Origin: Sipunculus nudus
Lineage: Eukaryota > Annelida > Sipuncula > Golfingiida > Sipunculidae
DNA: 64,000 nucleotides
NCBI GenBank assembly: GCA_026874595.1
Contig: CM049315.1
Location: 7,748,664 to 7,812,663, forward strand
Direction of reading: 5' to 3'
Below are positions 47,801-59,700 of this stretch, piece by piece. Under the pieces are notes generated by a model. The model had not been told where the DNA came from. It was given only the letters and a program-made list of their open reading frames with translations, and made no database searches. The position numbers and the translations under genes are program-made. Numbering within the stretch: position 1 is the stretch's first letter; every line of letters starts with the position of its first letter.

Positions 47801-49326
47801 CCTATACAACGTCCCTGACATGGGTACAGCATGGCCCAGGGGTGCCGAGGGGAATTCAGTTCACAAAAATTCTTGACTGACTTGAAAAAAACGCTAACAG
47901 AATTTGCTCTGAATGGCTTGTAAAATACTCTTTGTCATTTGCAGTGGGATGCTCCGGCCGATTGCACATTACAAATTTCTTCAATGGACCACTCTTTTGT
48001 GAGTCGATGGTCACAAACATTCTTTCCATTTTAAAATATACAATTTATCTATTCGTACTATCTTACTAGATACTTGAGTATCACTGACAATCAGAAAAGA
48101 ACAAAATAATGGTTGGGTTAAAGTGTGGCGATTTAGAAAAATCCTGGTATTTTCTTCTCATATACGCGTTACGTATACCGGTTGACGGTAACTAGTTTAA
48201 CCTAAAATAAAATGATACTGTTCAAGCGATTCCACTTGACCCTGGGAAATGCCAGTCTATTGCTTTTTGGGTTACCATCATTTTCTGCCATCAATCACGG
48301 ACCCACATCAGCAAGAATATATACACAGACTGACCTGTGAACCAAATAGGTTTAACTCGTGATTATAGACGATACATTCCTCCTTTTTGAAAGCACTGCC
48401 GTCACATAATGGTGGGTCTTTGCATTGACAGGTCTGTGCTACGTAACCTTCTTGGCATGAAGCAGTGCTCGTCGCGTCATTCCATCCAAACGACAGAACA
48501 CCATAGCTAACTAATTAAAGATATACTTATATATTCTGAAGTATTATTAAAACGTGTAGAAAATTGATGAACACTTTTTACCTGTAAAACATAACATGCA
48601 CTTTAGTATGTGTAATAAAGCTTTTAGTCCTGAGACTAAATGTACAGGTGCATGTGATGCTTTTAAAACGAGATAAGCTATCTGGAGAAACGTACCTTTA
48701 TATTTAAAAGGTATCATTTACAAATAAACATCTCATTAAAAGATGACCTACGTAAAAGCATATATCATATTTTCGAAAGAAATAAGTGTATAACATTTAT
48801 TTGAAACCTTACTATATGAAACTTCCATAAAGGCGGCTGGCACATATGTTAATAAAAAGCTGATTATGACCTGAAATAAAGAACTGCATGTATAAATTTC
48901 CTGATATATTATATATTAGATAAAGGGATAAGCCTAGCCGAATCTCAAAGAATATTTTCTGTCCAGTTCATAGTCCCAGTCATCCTAACATCCTGATATT
49001 GCAATATTTGAATTCGAAAAACAAGTTAATCTAAGCCATCTGATGCAAATGTATTAGAATATCTAATGACACGGACTTTTTTCGCCACGGACAAGGCATG
49101 TGATAAATGATATCGATTATACTGTATATACCCGTGGTCCAGAAAACTCGCACCCAATATGTTATAATAGATATGCTTTTTAAACTGAGTTTTGTCGACA
49201 TGCATTAGATGATATTTGTACAATGGAATTTACTGTGAAACTTGTAAGGAAATTAACGATTTTAGCAACAGAACGATGTAAAAAGAAGTAAATGGGTAAA
49301 TTAGTTACCAAACTATTCCCCTTCAT
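44543..49326 (-). CDS. Type I membrane protein: cysteine-rich modules, sushi domain, TM
   Basis: Seven coding exons on the minus strand join with consistent phase to about 320 aa: 49326-49309 (phase 0), 48870-48813 (1), 48510-48335 (0), 46344-46214 (2), 45970-45861 (1), 45499-45332 (1), 44843-44543. The product starts MKGNSL followed by a hydrophobic signal core (VIISFLLTYVPAAF). It then has two cysteine-rich modules with ASCQEGY and TCPAGTTL motifs resembling the repeats of the PCSK9 C-terminal domain, a sushi/CCP domain, a Ser/Thr-rich stalk, one membrane helix and a short basic tail. The likely place is the cell surface. Such domains usually bind proteins, but no ligand can be inferred. 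A decayed LINE lies in the intron at 46.7-47.4 kb. The splice model is by eye; the sushi donor was chosen because it alone keeps phase. Confidence 0.75.
45332..45499 (-). CDS. Exon 6: sushi/CCP domain
   Basis: A phase 1-1 exon, usual for sushi domains. The four Cys are in place: DYCGDP, VTYTC, VIKC, PPVC, with the conserved G-P-R-W before the last Pro-Pro-Val-Cys. Several N-glycosylation sequons (NKS, NDT, NVS, NIT, NST) are present. The donor CACA|GTCAAG is preferred over the nearby CAA|GTAAAT because only the former keeps phase with exon 7. Confidence 0.85.
45861..45970 (-). CDS. Exon 5: rest of module 2
   Basis: Acceptor GTTTCTTACAG, donor AAAG|GTCAGT. It encodes HSSLDHQLHTINESTCTAP and a segment with four further cysteines (ICNKVDTCQMQLRC). 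One NES N-glycosylation sequon is present. Confidence 0.75.
46214..46344 (-). CDS. Exon 4: end of module 1 and start of module 2
   Basis: Acceptor TACTTTTAG, donor GATTT|GTAAGT. It encodes AVVTCVLEKEDN, then KKYINVRTI and ILTCPAGTTLVNCALLD. The second C-P-A-G-x(4)-C block repeats the start of module 1. Confidence 0.75.
46655..47370 (+). mobile_element. Decayed CR1/Jockey-like LINE in an intron
   Basis: The start reads DYRP, then an IFEQFLYDDIIHHLNKDDLI segment and YQSAF, which is the N-terminal RT block. The end (frame 47006-47365) reads VRKSRTDYLKKSCLYRGPYL then W-N, the C-terminal block of such LINEs. The catalytic middle is missing. It lies antisense to the host gene between exons 3 and 4. 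Confidence 0.75.
48335..48510 (-). CDS. Exon 3: first cysteine-rich module (PCSK9-CRD-like)
   Basis: Acceptor TTTAATTAG, donor CAG|GTCAGT. It encodes 58 residues including ASCQEGYVAQTCQC, LCDGSAF and ECIVYN. The C-x-E-G-x(4)-C spacing and later isolated Cys followed by an aliphatic pattern resemble one repeat of the PCSK9 C-terminal domain. This assignment is tentative. Confidence 0.7.
48813..48870 (-). CDS. Exon 2: signal peptide core
   Basis: Acceptor TTTATTTCAG, donor ATA|GTAAGG. It encodes VIISFLLTYVPAAFMEVSY; a cleavage site near Ala-Ala-Phe is plausible. Confidence 0.7.
49309..49326 (-). CDS. Exon 1: start codon and N-terminus
   Basis: ATG followed by KGNSL, then donor TTG|GTAACT. Its phase 0 end fits exon 2 and completes a normal signal peptide. 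The 5' UTR start is unknown. Confidence 0.65.
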
Positions 49327-50078
49327 AATTGCTCTGGTGTAGCTCACTATGTAACCGGTTGTTTTCCCGTGTGTATACCGAAAGCACAGAAAAGGCATTT
49401 ATAATATTGAACGAATAAGTGTCCCTCACATGGAAAAGGTGTTATTGATTTATGTAAATCAATTGTTCCCGACCATGCTTCTGTTCTGATAGTTCTAGCA
49501 TAGCACATTTGATATTTCAATATACAAATTTTCCAGTTTTTGCTCTGGGTCAAATGAAACGTAACTTTTTTAATCATTTTAGTGGTACATATAGAAATTT
49601 ATTTAGAAAGTATCTGTATGTGGTCGAGATGTATTTACACTGTGTATGTTCCCACCTTGACCGCACAAAATAAATACTATATAAATTATAGCGGTATAAT
49701 AACGCTACCTTAAAAAAATTATGTTGGTTCCCTGTGTTTATATTCCGGAATAAAAAAGATTAAAGATGGGCACTACAGGTATGGCTTGTAGATGGCAAAA
49801 TATTAAATTGAAATACATGTAAACAAAATTAAGATGTAAGTAGGCAACTTTATGATTTTCCAATGGAAATGGACATTGGCAGACATAAAATAATATTTGG
49901 GATAGACTGCTGATGCAAATATTGTGTGACTGAAGGTTTTAGACAGAACATTAATGAACAAAATGTATTATTTTAAAGTCCCGCCTATATATTGTCATGT
50001 TACACCAACACACGAATAATTATTCCCTGTATTCCCGTCAATATACAATATACGATCTACAACAACCCCTGTTTTATA
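49327..50078. other. Upstream flank of the membrane-protein gene
   Basis: Presumably contains the promoter and 5' UTR, but I see no clear TATA or initiator that would fix a start site. Confidence 0.4.
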
Positions 50079-51710
50079 ACGCTTTTTACACAGCGCTTTA
50101 CCTATAGGCTTACTACCTATATCGTAAGCGCTGTTTGTTTTGAACTCATATCCTGAATCGCTACACTAGAGGGGAGCACTGTATTTTGGTTCAATCAGAT
50201 TAGACCCTGTGCTGGAAGAGACGACCTCTATGGTTGGCTGATATGGTCACATGATTAATAAATAGAAAATATAAATGCTGTTGGCAAAATTTGTTTAGGG
50301 GTTGAAGAGGCCATTAAGTATGAGAAATTTATTCCATAAATAGTTGTTGTCCACTTGACTGCATGTAAACAATGCCCTATATAAGACACACAACTGATGC
50401 GACAAGGAATCTACATAATTATCAGGCCGTGTTGCCAGCAAGAGGTTTACAAGCCAAGCGAGTAATACACGGAGCAACTGTTGTTACATTTGTTTTGAGT
50501 GACAGCTCATCGCCCCGGCTACCGTTTGAATAGGCCATAGTCGGTGGCACAGGCTCAGAGAGAATGGCCCGACAGGGGGTTTGCACTGGTCCTTATGTAC
50601 ATAGGACGCCCGGCCGGTGAGCTGTTTTTCAAACGAATAACATTGTAACAACATTGGCTCCATGCACTCCTCGCCGGCTGGTTTCCGTGTTCCTGGCAAA
50701 CGGATTCATGGCTGCGCTAACATAGTAGTCATGTCATAGTCGAATCGGTCTATGACGCGAGAACGTAGAGGGAGCGATTTAAATTCGACTATTTTTTATT
50801 TACGCTCCCGAAGCAGCGGAAATCTTGCGCTTCTAAATAAGCAACTGATTTTCACGCTGCCAGTTTTGACCGTTTATGATATAATTAGACACCAGATGGC
50901 GGTTCGTTGTCCGCTAAAAAAACCAAAAAAACATGCGTATGAAGCAGCCAACCAGATGCCAATAAACAAACACTCGACAGGCATCTTGGCTCCGCCTATT
51001 GCTGCGCTTCAGTCGAATTTTAATTGTTCCCTCTGCATTCTCGCATCATCGACCGATTCGATTAGGACATTATGACTGTGTCAGCGTAGCCATGTATCTG
51101 CTGTCTGCAGAAATGAAACCAGCCAGTGAGGTGTGCACGCAGCCTTTGTTGTTACGTTTCGTTTGAATTACAGCTCACCGGCCGTGTATCCTATGTGCCC
51201 AAAGCCCTAAACAAACCACCTCTTGGGCAATTCTCTCTAAGCCTGTGGCCTGTTCAGACGGTTACCGGGGCGATGAGCTGTCACTCAAAACGAAATGAAC
51301 ATGATTGGCTCCGTGTATTCCTCGCTTGGCTGTGTCTTCCAGCACAAGGTCGCATCTGATTGGACAAAAATACAGTGCTCCCCTCTGGTGTAGCAATTCA
51401 GGATATAATGGTCATAACAAACAGCGCTTATACTATATAGGTAGTAGGCCTATAGTTAAAGCGCTGTGTAAAGAACGTATTTTTTACTAAGAGTAACCAG
51501 TTGAGTGCACTTGAAGCGCAGCTATGGGCGGAGTCTGATGTCTGTCGAGTGTTTGTTAACTGGCATTTGGATGGCTGCCAGGCAACGAGCCACCACCTGG
51601 TGTCTAAATATATCATAAACGGTCAAATCAGGCAGCGGGAAAATCAGTAGCTTCTTTAGAAGCGCAAGATTTCCGCTGCCTCGGTAGCGTACTGTTTTAT
51701 ACGAATAAAA
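50079..51710. mobile_element. Nested inverted-repeat (fold-back) element
   Basis: Three segment pairs are inverted copies: A 50079-50221 with 51337-51477, B about 50490-50660 with 51150-51300, and C about 50795-51015 with 51490-51710. The order is A-B-C-B'-A'-C'. The outer A copies each contain a small hairpin (CAGCGCTT...AAGCGCTG). C copies share AGCAGCGGAAATCTTGCGC and AACAAACACTCGACAG. No transposase is visible; several frames of 60-107 codons are shadows of the repeats. It probably arose from two partial copies of one element in opposite orientation. Confidence 0.7.
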
Positions 51711-52424
51711 CATTTGTGATAACTAAATTCGAACACAATATGTAAACTAATGTTCACTGTGTTAAAAAATATTGGCACTTATACTCCAGAAAATCAGATA
51801 CTTGTTGTCTCCATGGGCTATTATTTACAGCCTGGTAGGGCATGCTTGGAAGGCTAAGGAGGGTATATTTCTGGCGACGCTCTGGAGCTCTTTGAAATAA
51901 TCATAACGGGTTTTTTTTGTAACTTGCATAGATCTTGTTAATTTGCAGAGTCCCATTTTGGTTGTATCGAATGACAGGGAAAAACTCCCCACAGGCATTC
52001 GGACTCGATCTGTATGAATGGAGGATGAATGTTTGGGCTATGAGCAAGCTTACGCACCTGGACAAGCATGTTTTGTTCACGGAACCTGGATAACGCCAGA
52101 ATAACCATTTTTTATTGCCGGGTCAGGTAATCCAAAACCGGAATACAAATCTATAGATGTACAAAGTACTAAGTTTAGCCTGCATACAAAATGGAGGCGG
52201 TTAACTTCATCAAATATTTTTAATCTTCTACTTTCTGTAATTGCCAATGTTTTAAGATATGCTACACATAAAAAAACTCGGACACAATATTTAGAGGCTA
52301 ATGTGTATGGATAAATAGGAAACAAGATAAAATGTGTTGATAAGCGTATATATTTTTTAAGAAATGTGATGTCATGATATTTGTATTCAAAGATGTTTAA
52401 ATCCTAAAATATTTATCCGATGTA
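51711..52424. other. No gene recognised
   Basis: AT-rich sequence without supported frames. Confidence 0.45.
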
Positions 52425-52620
52425 TGTTTATGCTGTGACAGATGTCTCTTTCATTGTATGTGTATGTGTATGTGCGGCGCTGACGGTGGCCGTTGCCATG
52501 ACGGCATAGCCCGGCCCACGCGTGGGGACTGGTGTGTTAACAGCAGTCATGCTAGTCTGGGGTTTTCTCGCCTGGCCGAGCCGGACCAGCCCACATGTGA
52601 ACCCTGATATGTAGAAACAC
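52425..52620 (+). repeat. Repeat G, second copy
   Basis: It matches 22300-22450 ('GACGGCATAGCCCGGCCCAC', 'AGTCATGCTAGTCTGGGG', 'GTGAACCCTGATATGTAG') in the same orientation and likewise lies next to LTR-like sequence. Confidence 0.75.
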
Positions 52621-52669
52621 AGCGATGTTGTTTTAGATGTTTCCTGTAACGCGTGTGTACTCTGTATCA

Positions 52670-53306
52670 TGTTAGGTTCGTTCGATTGTCGGGAAATGGA
52701 AAGTTCTTGGCTTGAGATGAAAGGTTATAAATAGGGGCTGTGTTTTAGAGCCGAGTGAGGAGAGAAATATTCCAGCGGACACAGAAGCGTGTGAGTCAGT
52801 TGTGGTCCTTTTCCGATAAGTGCGGCAATTAAAGATTTTTTAAAAAATTTGTGACGGATTTCATATAGTCTTCAGTTTGCCTTTCGGATCACTGCCAGGA
52901 TTTCACTTTGGATTACAGTAGATTAATTTTGTGATTACATTGGACTGTTATTCTCTGAGAAGATTTGTGTGAACTGTTCATCCATTTTAACATTCTAAAG
53001 GACTTGTCGCTGTGACAGTAGTGGTATCCAAGTACTGTGCACTTTGTTTATTATCCTGTGTGATTATATTGATTTGCTGTTATACTGTTGTTGTACTGTG
53101 TAATTGTATTGATTTAGTGTATTGTAATGTTTGGGTTGATTTAAGAATAAATTGTAGTTATTTGTTAACAAAAACCACTGACTCCTTTTATCATTCCCCT
53201 AGACATTACACGCTGCCTCGTGTTACAGAATCTGATTGTTTTATCTCCATGACAAAGTTTATGTTCGTCACGCATACGTGATCTGTTGATATTAGATTCC
53301 GTAACA
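52670..53306 (+). mobile_element. LTR-like unit (possible solo LTR)
   Basis: The segment begins TGTTA and ends TAACA. It contains TATAAATA at 52726-52733 and AATAAA at 53146-53151, in the order expected of a U3-R-U5 LTR. Its 3' end is shared with 22.45-22.74 kb, where the TAACA boundary also holds. I could not see a matching 5-bp target duplication (TATCA versus ATGCT), and no gag/pol lies nearby, so the 5' boundary and the solo-LTR status are uncertain. Confidence 0.5.
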
Positions 53307-56300
53307 ATGCTTAGAGACTTGTACATTTATATACACATTTATGTCATTTTGGGCAACACCTGTATGATGTCAATCAGTTGAAGAACTCATGAAGCTTGGA
53401 GCACAAAATCTATTTGTGTCAATGGAATATATACTAAATAACAAAAAACCTATATTTGCGCAACAATATATTAATGGTAATCTATTGTTTGAATTACACT
53501 GCTTTAAAATTCTTTTGTATGTCGCAATTGCGTTTATGATTATAAATTTTATTTCGATTAGGGGAATTAGCCGATTTTTTATTTAATATTTATTCAGCCT
53601 GGCACTAAAGGTACAACAGTGGACCTTAATGCAAAGTTCCTCCCATGCATTCCCACGTATTCTATGGTAAATAGGTATTCTTATGCTTGATCTGTCATGA
53701 CAGGAGTGAGCTTTCCGCTCCTTCAATAATCATGTCAAATACGGGTTTACCGACTGTAGGCGATCACACATTTATATTTATTATTTACCTGGAGTTGAGA
53801 ACTGTTTACTGACCCATGGCATTGATGAATCAACCATAACACTCCTTTGTTTAAATGTTTGAGCACACGTCTTGAAATTCTTTCTCGTTTTCTTTTACAA
53901 GCACTTTTGATCACATCTCTCAGTTATTAGGAATAGCGAAACTTCTGTTGGATACTTCCGTGACTCTTGGCTGAAAGGATGTACATGCCGATTTGATGAG
54001 AGATATATTGATGCTAATAAAAGACTCGTATCATATCACTCTGTCAAGATATTCAAAATAATTTTTTCCCTAACTAGGATAAGATAAGGTGAGATTAGAA
54101 TAAACCAAATTACATCATTTGAGATAAAATTGGATAAGGTAAGACATGAAAAAATATAGATATGATGATATAAGATTAAAATAGATAAGATTAGATTAGA
54201 GAGGGGGAGAACAACAGGAGAATAAGAGGTATTTTGCGTAAATAACAAAAACAGAGAAAGAACTCCATCAACAGACATTAGTATTTTTACTATGAGCTTC
54301 ATATTTACACATCATGTGTTAATATATTTAATGATTGTCTAAACCGAGCGAAGATCTGATGGAGTAGTTGTGTTTGTAGTATCAAATGTATGATAAGGTT
54401 GCGAAAAGTTAAAGCATAACAGTTTTAATATATTAATGTGACTGACTCTACACTTATATAAAAGCTGACTCTTTCCCTTTGTTTCCTAAAGTTTTTTTCA
54501 TTTCCAGCTCATTTCTTACATATTTCATAAATGATGTGAAATGTATTATTTTTTTAGCATTTCTGTACATGGATATTATGTTTTGCTTGTATAATTAGGT
54601 AATTTACATTAAATAATTTGGGAGCTTCCATTTTCTTTCTATCCGAATATACAGTCCTGTATGGTCAACGAGAATTTCTCATCTTCAATGATTAAATTGC
54701 AAAAACTGCTGAATTTGTTCCAGAATATCGTTGTTACGTCTCAATGCAAAAATCTGTGTTCAATATCATCTTTATGTATTTTACAATAATCGTAACAGAT
54801 GGGGTATAGTCGTTATTTTCCTTTGACATAACTTTCTTTGAATGGTATTATTCGATGAAGAAATCTACATTTTAAGTCTTGTTATTTGATTAATTCGTTG
54901 TTGCACGTGATTGGCAGGCTAATGCTAGAATGAAAATCACTTCCGTAATGCCATGGTTCTGTGACTAATATACCTCTGCCGTCGCTTTTCGAGCTTTACT
55001 CTTTATCAGAGTATTGTAGACTCTTTGCTTTTACAGCTCAAAATTTTATAATAATATAACGGTGATATTCGAAATCTTAATTTTTTATCACAGTTACTAA
55101 AGTCAGTTTCTTCAATATTTTGTGAAGGAGTAGATTTCCGACTTCGTGGAATGTGTTTCATGAGTCAGTGATATTCTATAAAATTAGTTTTATTCCGCTA
55201 TTTTGTCATCAATTGATTCGTTGTTAAGAGGTACCTTTTTCATCTATTAAGTTGGCGATTTTAAGGGTACCGGCTTCATATCATTTTAAAAATTAACTGT
55301 ATAAACTAAAATTTATTAAATCGTTGTTCCATATGTTCTCTTTAATAATATCTTTAAGTGATAGGAGTTTGCTTTTGTTACAAAAAAAATAAAGAAATGT
55401 CAATGTATCTCTAAACATTGGCGACAGATTGCTTTATGTTGGTTTGGAAGAGCGGCAAGTCGTTGTATGTATTTCCGGAAGATAAGGCTTTGGTATGTAA
55501 AACATGGACATGCAGTACAGTAATTTTGGTATGCCAAGGGTTTTGTGATCAGTAATTTTCCTTTTCGTGTTAGGTTTCTCCTTTTTTATGATTTTAATCA
55601 ATTCTGATTTTTTTCCCCGATATTTCCATAATGTTCACTTCTGAATATGCTTCGACGATGTTCTTGAATCCGCATCAAGTGAGAGTTTCACACCACAATC
55701 TAATCGATTGCTCATTGACCCCGTCTCGAAATGGCTTGGAAATATCTCGAGATTCCGCTCATGACTGCGTGAATCATATTGTAACATTTTAGGATTTGCA
55801 TAAAGTTAGTTTTTAAAGCATTTTTGTAAACAGTCGATCACGCAATATATATTAAGTTTGAATCATCAAAGTTCAAATAAGTAAGTGAATTAATGTACCT
55901 AGTGGTATCCGGAAATTTTTCTCTGTCATGACATTTGCTCTGGTAATAACATCTCAGATAGCTGGCATTCAAACGTAGGCTGTTGAAAAATATGCAGCAC
56001 TACATGCTTGAAGCTTCCCGGGGAGAATATCTTAAGCTTCACTGGAAACGTTGACCCTTGTTTCATTCGTGAAGTCAATCAGACATAATTTTTTTACGTT
56101 CAATTGGGATAACAAGATTTGAATCATTCATGCTCAATGATAAGGGTTTCACTTGAGTGAATCGTACTGTATGGTTATAAAGTTAACCGTCCGTGGCTGT
56201 CCTACATTTCTTCAACCTAATCGATGGCTGATTAAGTTTAAGACAAATAACGACACCACCTGCAAGCATTATGAAATCAGGTGTTAACATGACGTATCAA

Positions 56301-56400
56301 ATAATTTTCTGACTGGGCTACCAGGTATCAAATTGATATGATTTATCTACATTTATATTATGTTTGTCAAAAGTGCCGTAGGGCTGCAATAAACGGTAAT
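53307..56400. other. No gene recognised; GATAAG-rich patch
   Basis: 54050-54205 has many variants of GATAAGATTA and looks like a degenerate microsatellite. Other frames are short and have no domain-like content. The right part is upstream flank of the kringle gene. Confidence 0.4.
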
Positions 56401-56580
56401 GCATTTGAAGGGCATTCCTTTCAGTCTCTCTCTAGGAAGTGTATAAGTAATACTTTGTGGAGTGTGGTATCTGGTTTTGCAATATACAAACCTCATGGTA
56501 ACAGCGAAAAGTTTTCTTTTATACTCGTGATCAACCAACAGGCATTTTTTTGGTCCTCAACACTCGGAGATACTTCAGCA

Positions 56581-56596
56581 ATGTATATGAAAACCG
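56581..56596 (+). CDS. Kringle gene exon 1 (start codon)
   Basis: ATG TAT ATG AAA ACC G, followed by donor GTAAGC. The phase fits exon 2 and gives a complete signal peptide. A 5' UTR of unknown length lies to the left. Confidence 0.7.
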
Positions 56597-56683
56597 GTAA
56601 GCTTTTTATATATTTCTTGCCAATAATATAACTTTTGGAAAACATCACATATGGTAATATGTATACACACGTGGTATTAATTA

Positions 56684-56748
<65 letters not shown>

Positions 56749-59700
56749 CTTTCCTTCTTGTTGAATTAATTAAAAATATTGAGTACGAACACGGCTAGAA
56801 ATATTTTAACATATTAAATAAGTATGTGAATATCATTATTACTAGCCAATATTCTCAACTCAGAGTGCTGAACTCAACCTTAAATATGCGGTGAGGAAAA
56901 TATTATCCGATTAGTCTCATATTTTCACTCTATTTGTTGAATAATATGACAATGTTAATGTTCCGATTAGCAACGGTTACATACCATATGATGAAAGATC
57001 TACAGAAAACCTCGCTCGACATTTACAGTGAGGTTTAAGGCAATTAAATGGATACGGGAACTTGAGCTTCTATAATGTAAGCTGTGCCATAAACATAAAC
57101 GTTAGTACTATAAACGATAGATCGGGTAAAAGAATCAAATAGGAATTATTAAATAATAAATAAATTTATTTAAAACACAAATGTTTCTTACAAAACCATT
57201 GCTGATGTCACCTGTATAACTGAAAATTCAGATAGATGTAAATATCATAAGATTGACTTAATTGTTCAAAGTGTATGTAGTTAACATCTCAGGCAGGATA
57301 GATTTATTAAAACAATATTCTCAGCTGAGTCGCTCAACCTGAGTCGTGGCTCGAATTATCCCTGAAAAAAAATCTCGTCGTTAATACGGTTTCGAGACCT
57401 GTGCTCTCCCAGTTGTCCATGAAGCCTGTCTGGCAAAAATGAATCCAAATTTAAAATTATATTACATTAACATTTACATTTTCAAAGAATCTACGAACTG
57501 ATAATTAGCTATCAGAAAGTAATGGTGCTGTGTGTTCATGTTTGTATGATGAACGTAAATTTATTTTTTTTTCATGTTGGATTTGGATTGGTCATGTCTG
57601 CAGGATAAACTAATATGTTAGCTCATTCATGTGTATGCTTTGGCCAACATTTCTCACTGTTTTTCACTCTGTTCCAAGCATCGGTAGATTGTTTTGTAAC
57701 AAAGTATTTTTGTACCTGCCCTGAGTTCTGCTGTTTTAGTGCAACTGCTTATTCTAACGGAGCATTTTTTTTTGGCATTTCTAATATATATGTATCATGT
57801 GCGCCCAGCAGCTATGGATCCATATATGCCTATATATATATTAGATGTGCCTCCTAAGATTAAAGGTATCAGTTCGCGTTTATATTCCTCGGGATCATAC
57901 AGCCCTTGTTCGAAAATTAGAACGGATATAATCTAATTGCCGTGGTTTAGTTAACCAACAAATAGTTCATGACGAATATACGCTAGAATATGAATTACTT
58001 TAAAGTAAATGCTAGTAAATGCTAGTAAAATTTCTTTAATTATACTATATTACAGGTGATCTTCTTTGTCTATTGGCCATCGTTGGTTATACATATTCAC
58101 AAGGTAAATATAATATTACCTTTTAAAATTCAAGTTAAATCATAAAAATAATCATTGCACAATTAATGGTATTATTCATGTTATTATTATATTATTTTCT
58201 ATTGAGCAAAATGAGAACTTAAATCGGATTGGAGATCAGAGAAATATTCTCGTCATAATCCATTTTAAATCTGCTTTTAAGTGTAACGGGACAACTTTCA
58301 AAGTAAAAATACTACATAGTAAACAGTCAACCTTTTCTCTACCAATATGGTACTGACGTAATGACGTACAAAGACGTAATGTCTCTGTTTTCACTGTTTA
58401 TAGACTTCAAACATACTATAATTCAAATATTAGAGCTTAATATTTGGCAGGTGGATGCAAATACACTCCAACAGGGAAAGAGTATGCGGGAACTCTCGAA
58501 GTGACTCGGTCAGGAGAGGTTTGTCAGCGATGGGACAGTCAGACTCCGCATAGGCACAACACCCAGCCAGAAGACCTACCAGACGAAACAGTTGAAGATG
58601 CAGCAAACTTCTGCAGGAACCCCACAAACTCCCCTCGTGGTCCCTGGTGTTATACCGTGAATCCGAACGTAGAGCTTGAAGCATGTAACGTGCCTGTGTG
58701 CGGTAAGAGTCTGTTGATTTTCTTCAATTAACTTTTGCCTATCATCAAGGCTAATAGTAAAACTTATTGCAATATAATTGTTGCGGGTGGTCATTATTGG
58801 TACATTTCGGCGCATGACTATTTTTCGAATGAGTATAAATTTGCAGTTAAAATACACTGTAGTGCTGTGTGTAACATTTCGCATTTCCTGCTATGAATGT
58901 TTAGTACCCCTGTCAATCATAAAGCCTGACTAGGGATATGTCCTAGGCCATTCACACTTTATTTGCATACTTTCATGGTGTGAAAACTGTTATTTTCCAT
59001 AAAGATTTTTGATAGAAAACGTGTATATCATTGCAAAAAAATAATACATTTATATTATACTTTATAAACGAATATTTTCCAAGATTGCTAGACATGAGAT
59101 ACATAAAAACAGGAAACATTTATTTTGGAAAGAGTATTAAACCTCTAAATCATGAAATTGCATTACTCTTTATCTTATATTTTCTGAACTAGATTGCAAA
59201 ACAAGCGAGAAAGGGTCGGAATACATGGGGACCACGTCCATAACGGAGAAGGGACTGCCATGTCAAAGGTGGGCCGCCAACGTCCCTCATCCCAGCGCTC
59301 ACATCCCGGACACATCGTTTCCTGACGGGTCACGGGCCGCGGCAAAAAACTACTGTCGGACCGTGGACGGAGGGAAAAAGCCTTGGTGTTATACCAAAGA
59401 TCCTCTCATAAGATGGCAGTACTGTATGATAAAGTATTGTCGTAAGGAAACTTTCTTTACACTAGAAATGATTTCTTATATGTTATCCAATTTAAATACT
59501 AGGAACAAGAATTGCGCAAAATTAATGTGCATTAGTGCAAAAATAAAAAAAAAAAAACACTTTCACAGTGCTAATATCAGTAAAGACAAATGAGCTGTAT
59601 TATAGCAGAAAGGCAGCATAATGGAGTATTATTTTCTATTACTTAACATTTCTTGCTTTGTTTTCCAGTATATGTTCATAACAAAGATTATCTTGGGGAT

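Noticed and set aside
54480-54800. A stretch reading roughly like the Y-I/F-N-D-V block of a reverse transcriptase
   Set aside because: Only one short block matches, and it is followed by stops with no further RT landmarks; too weak to call a LINE.
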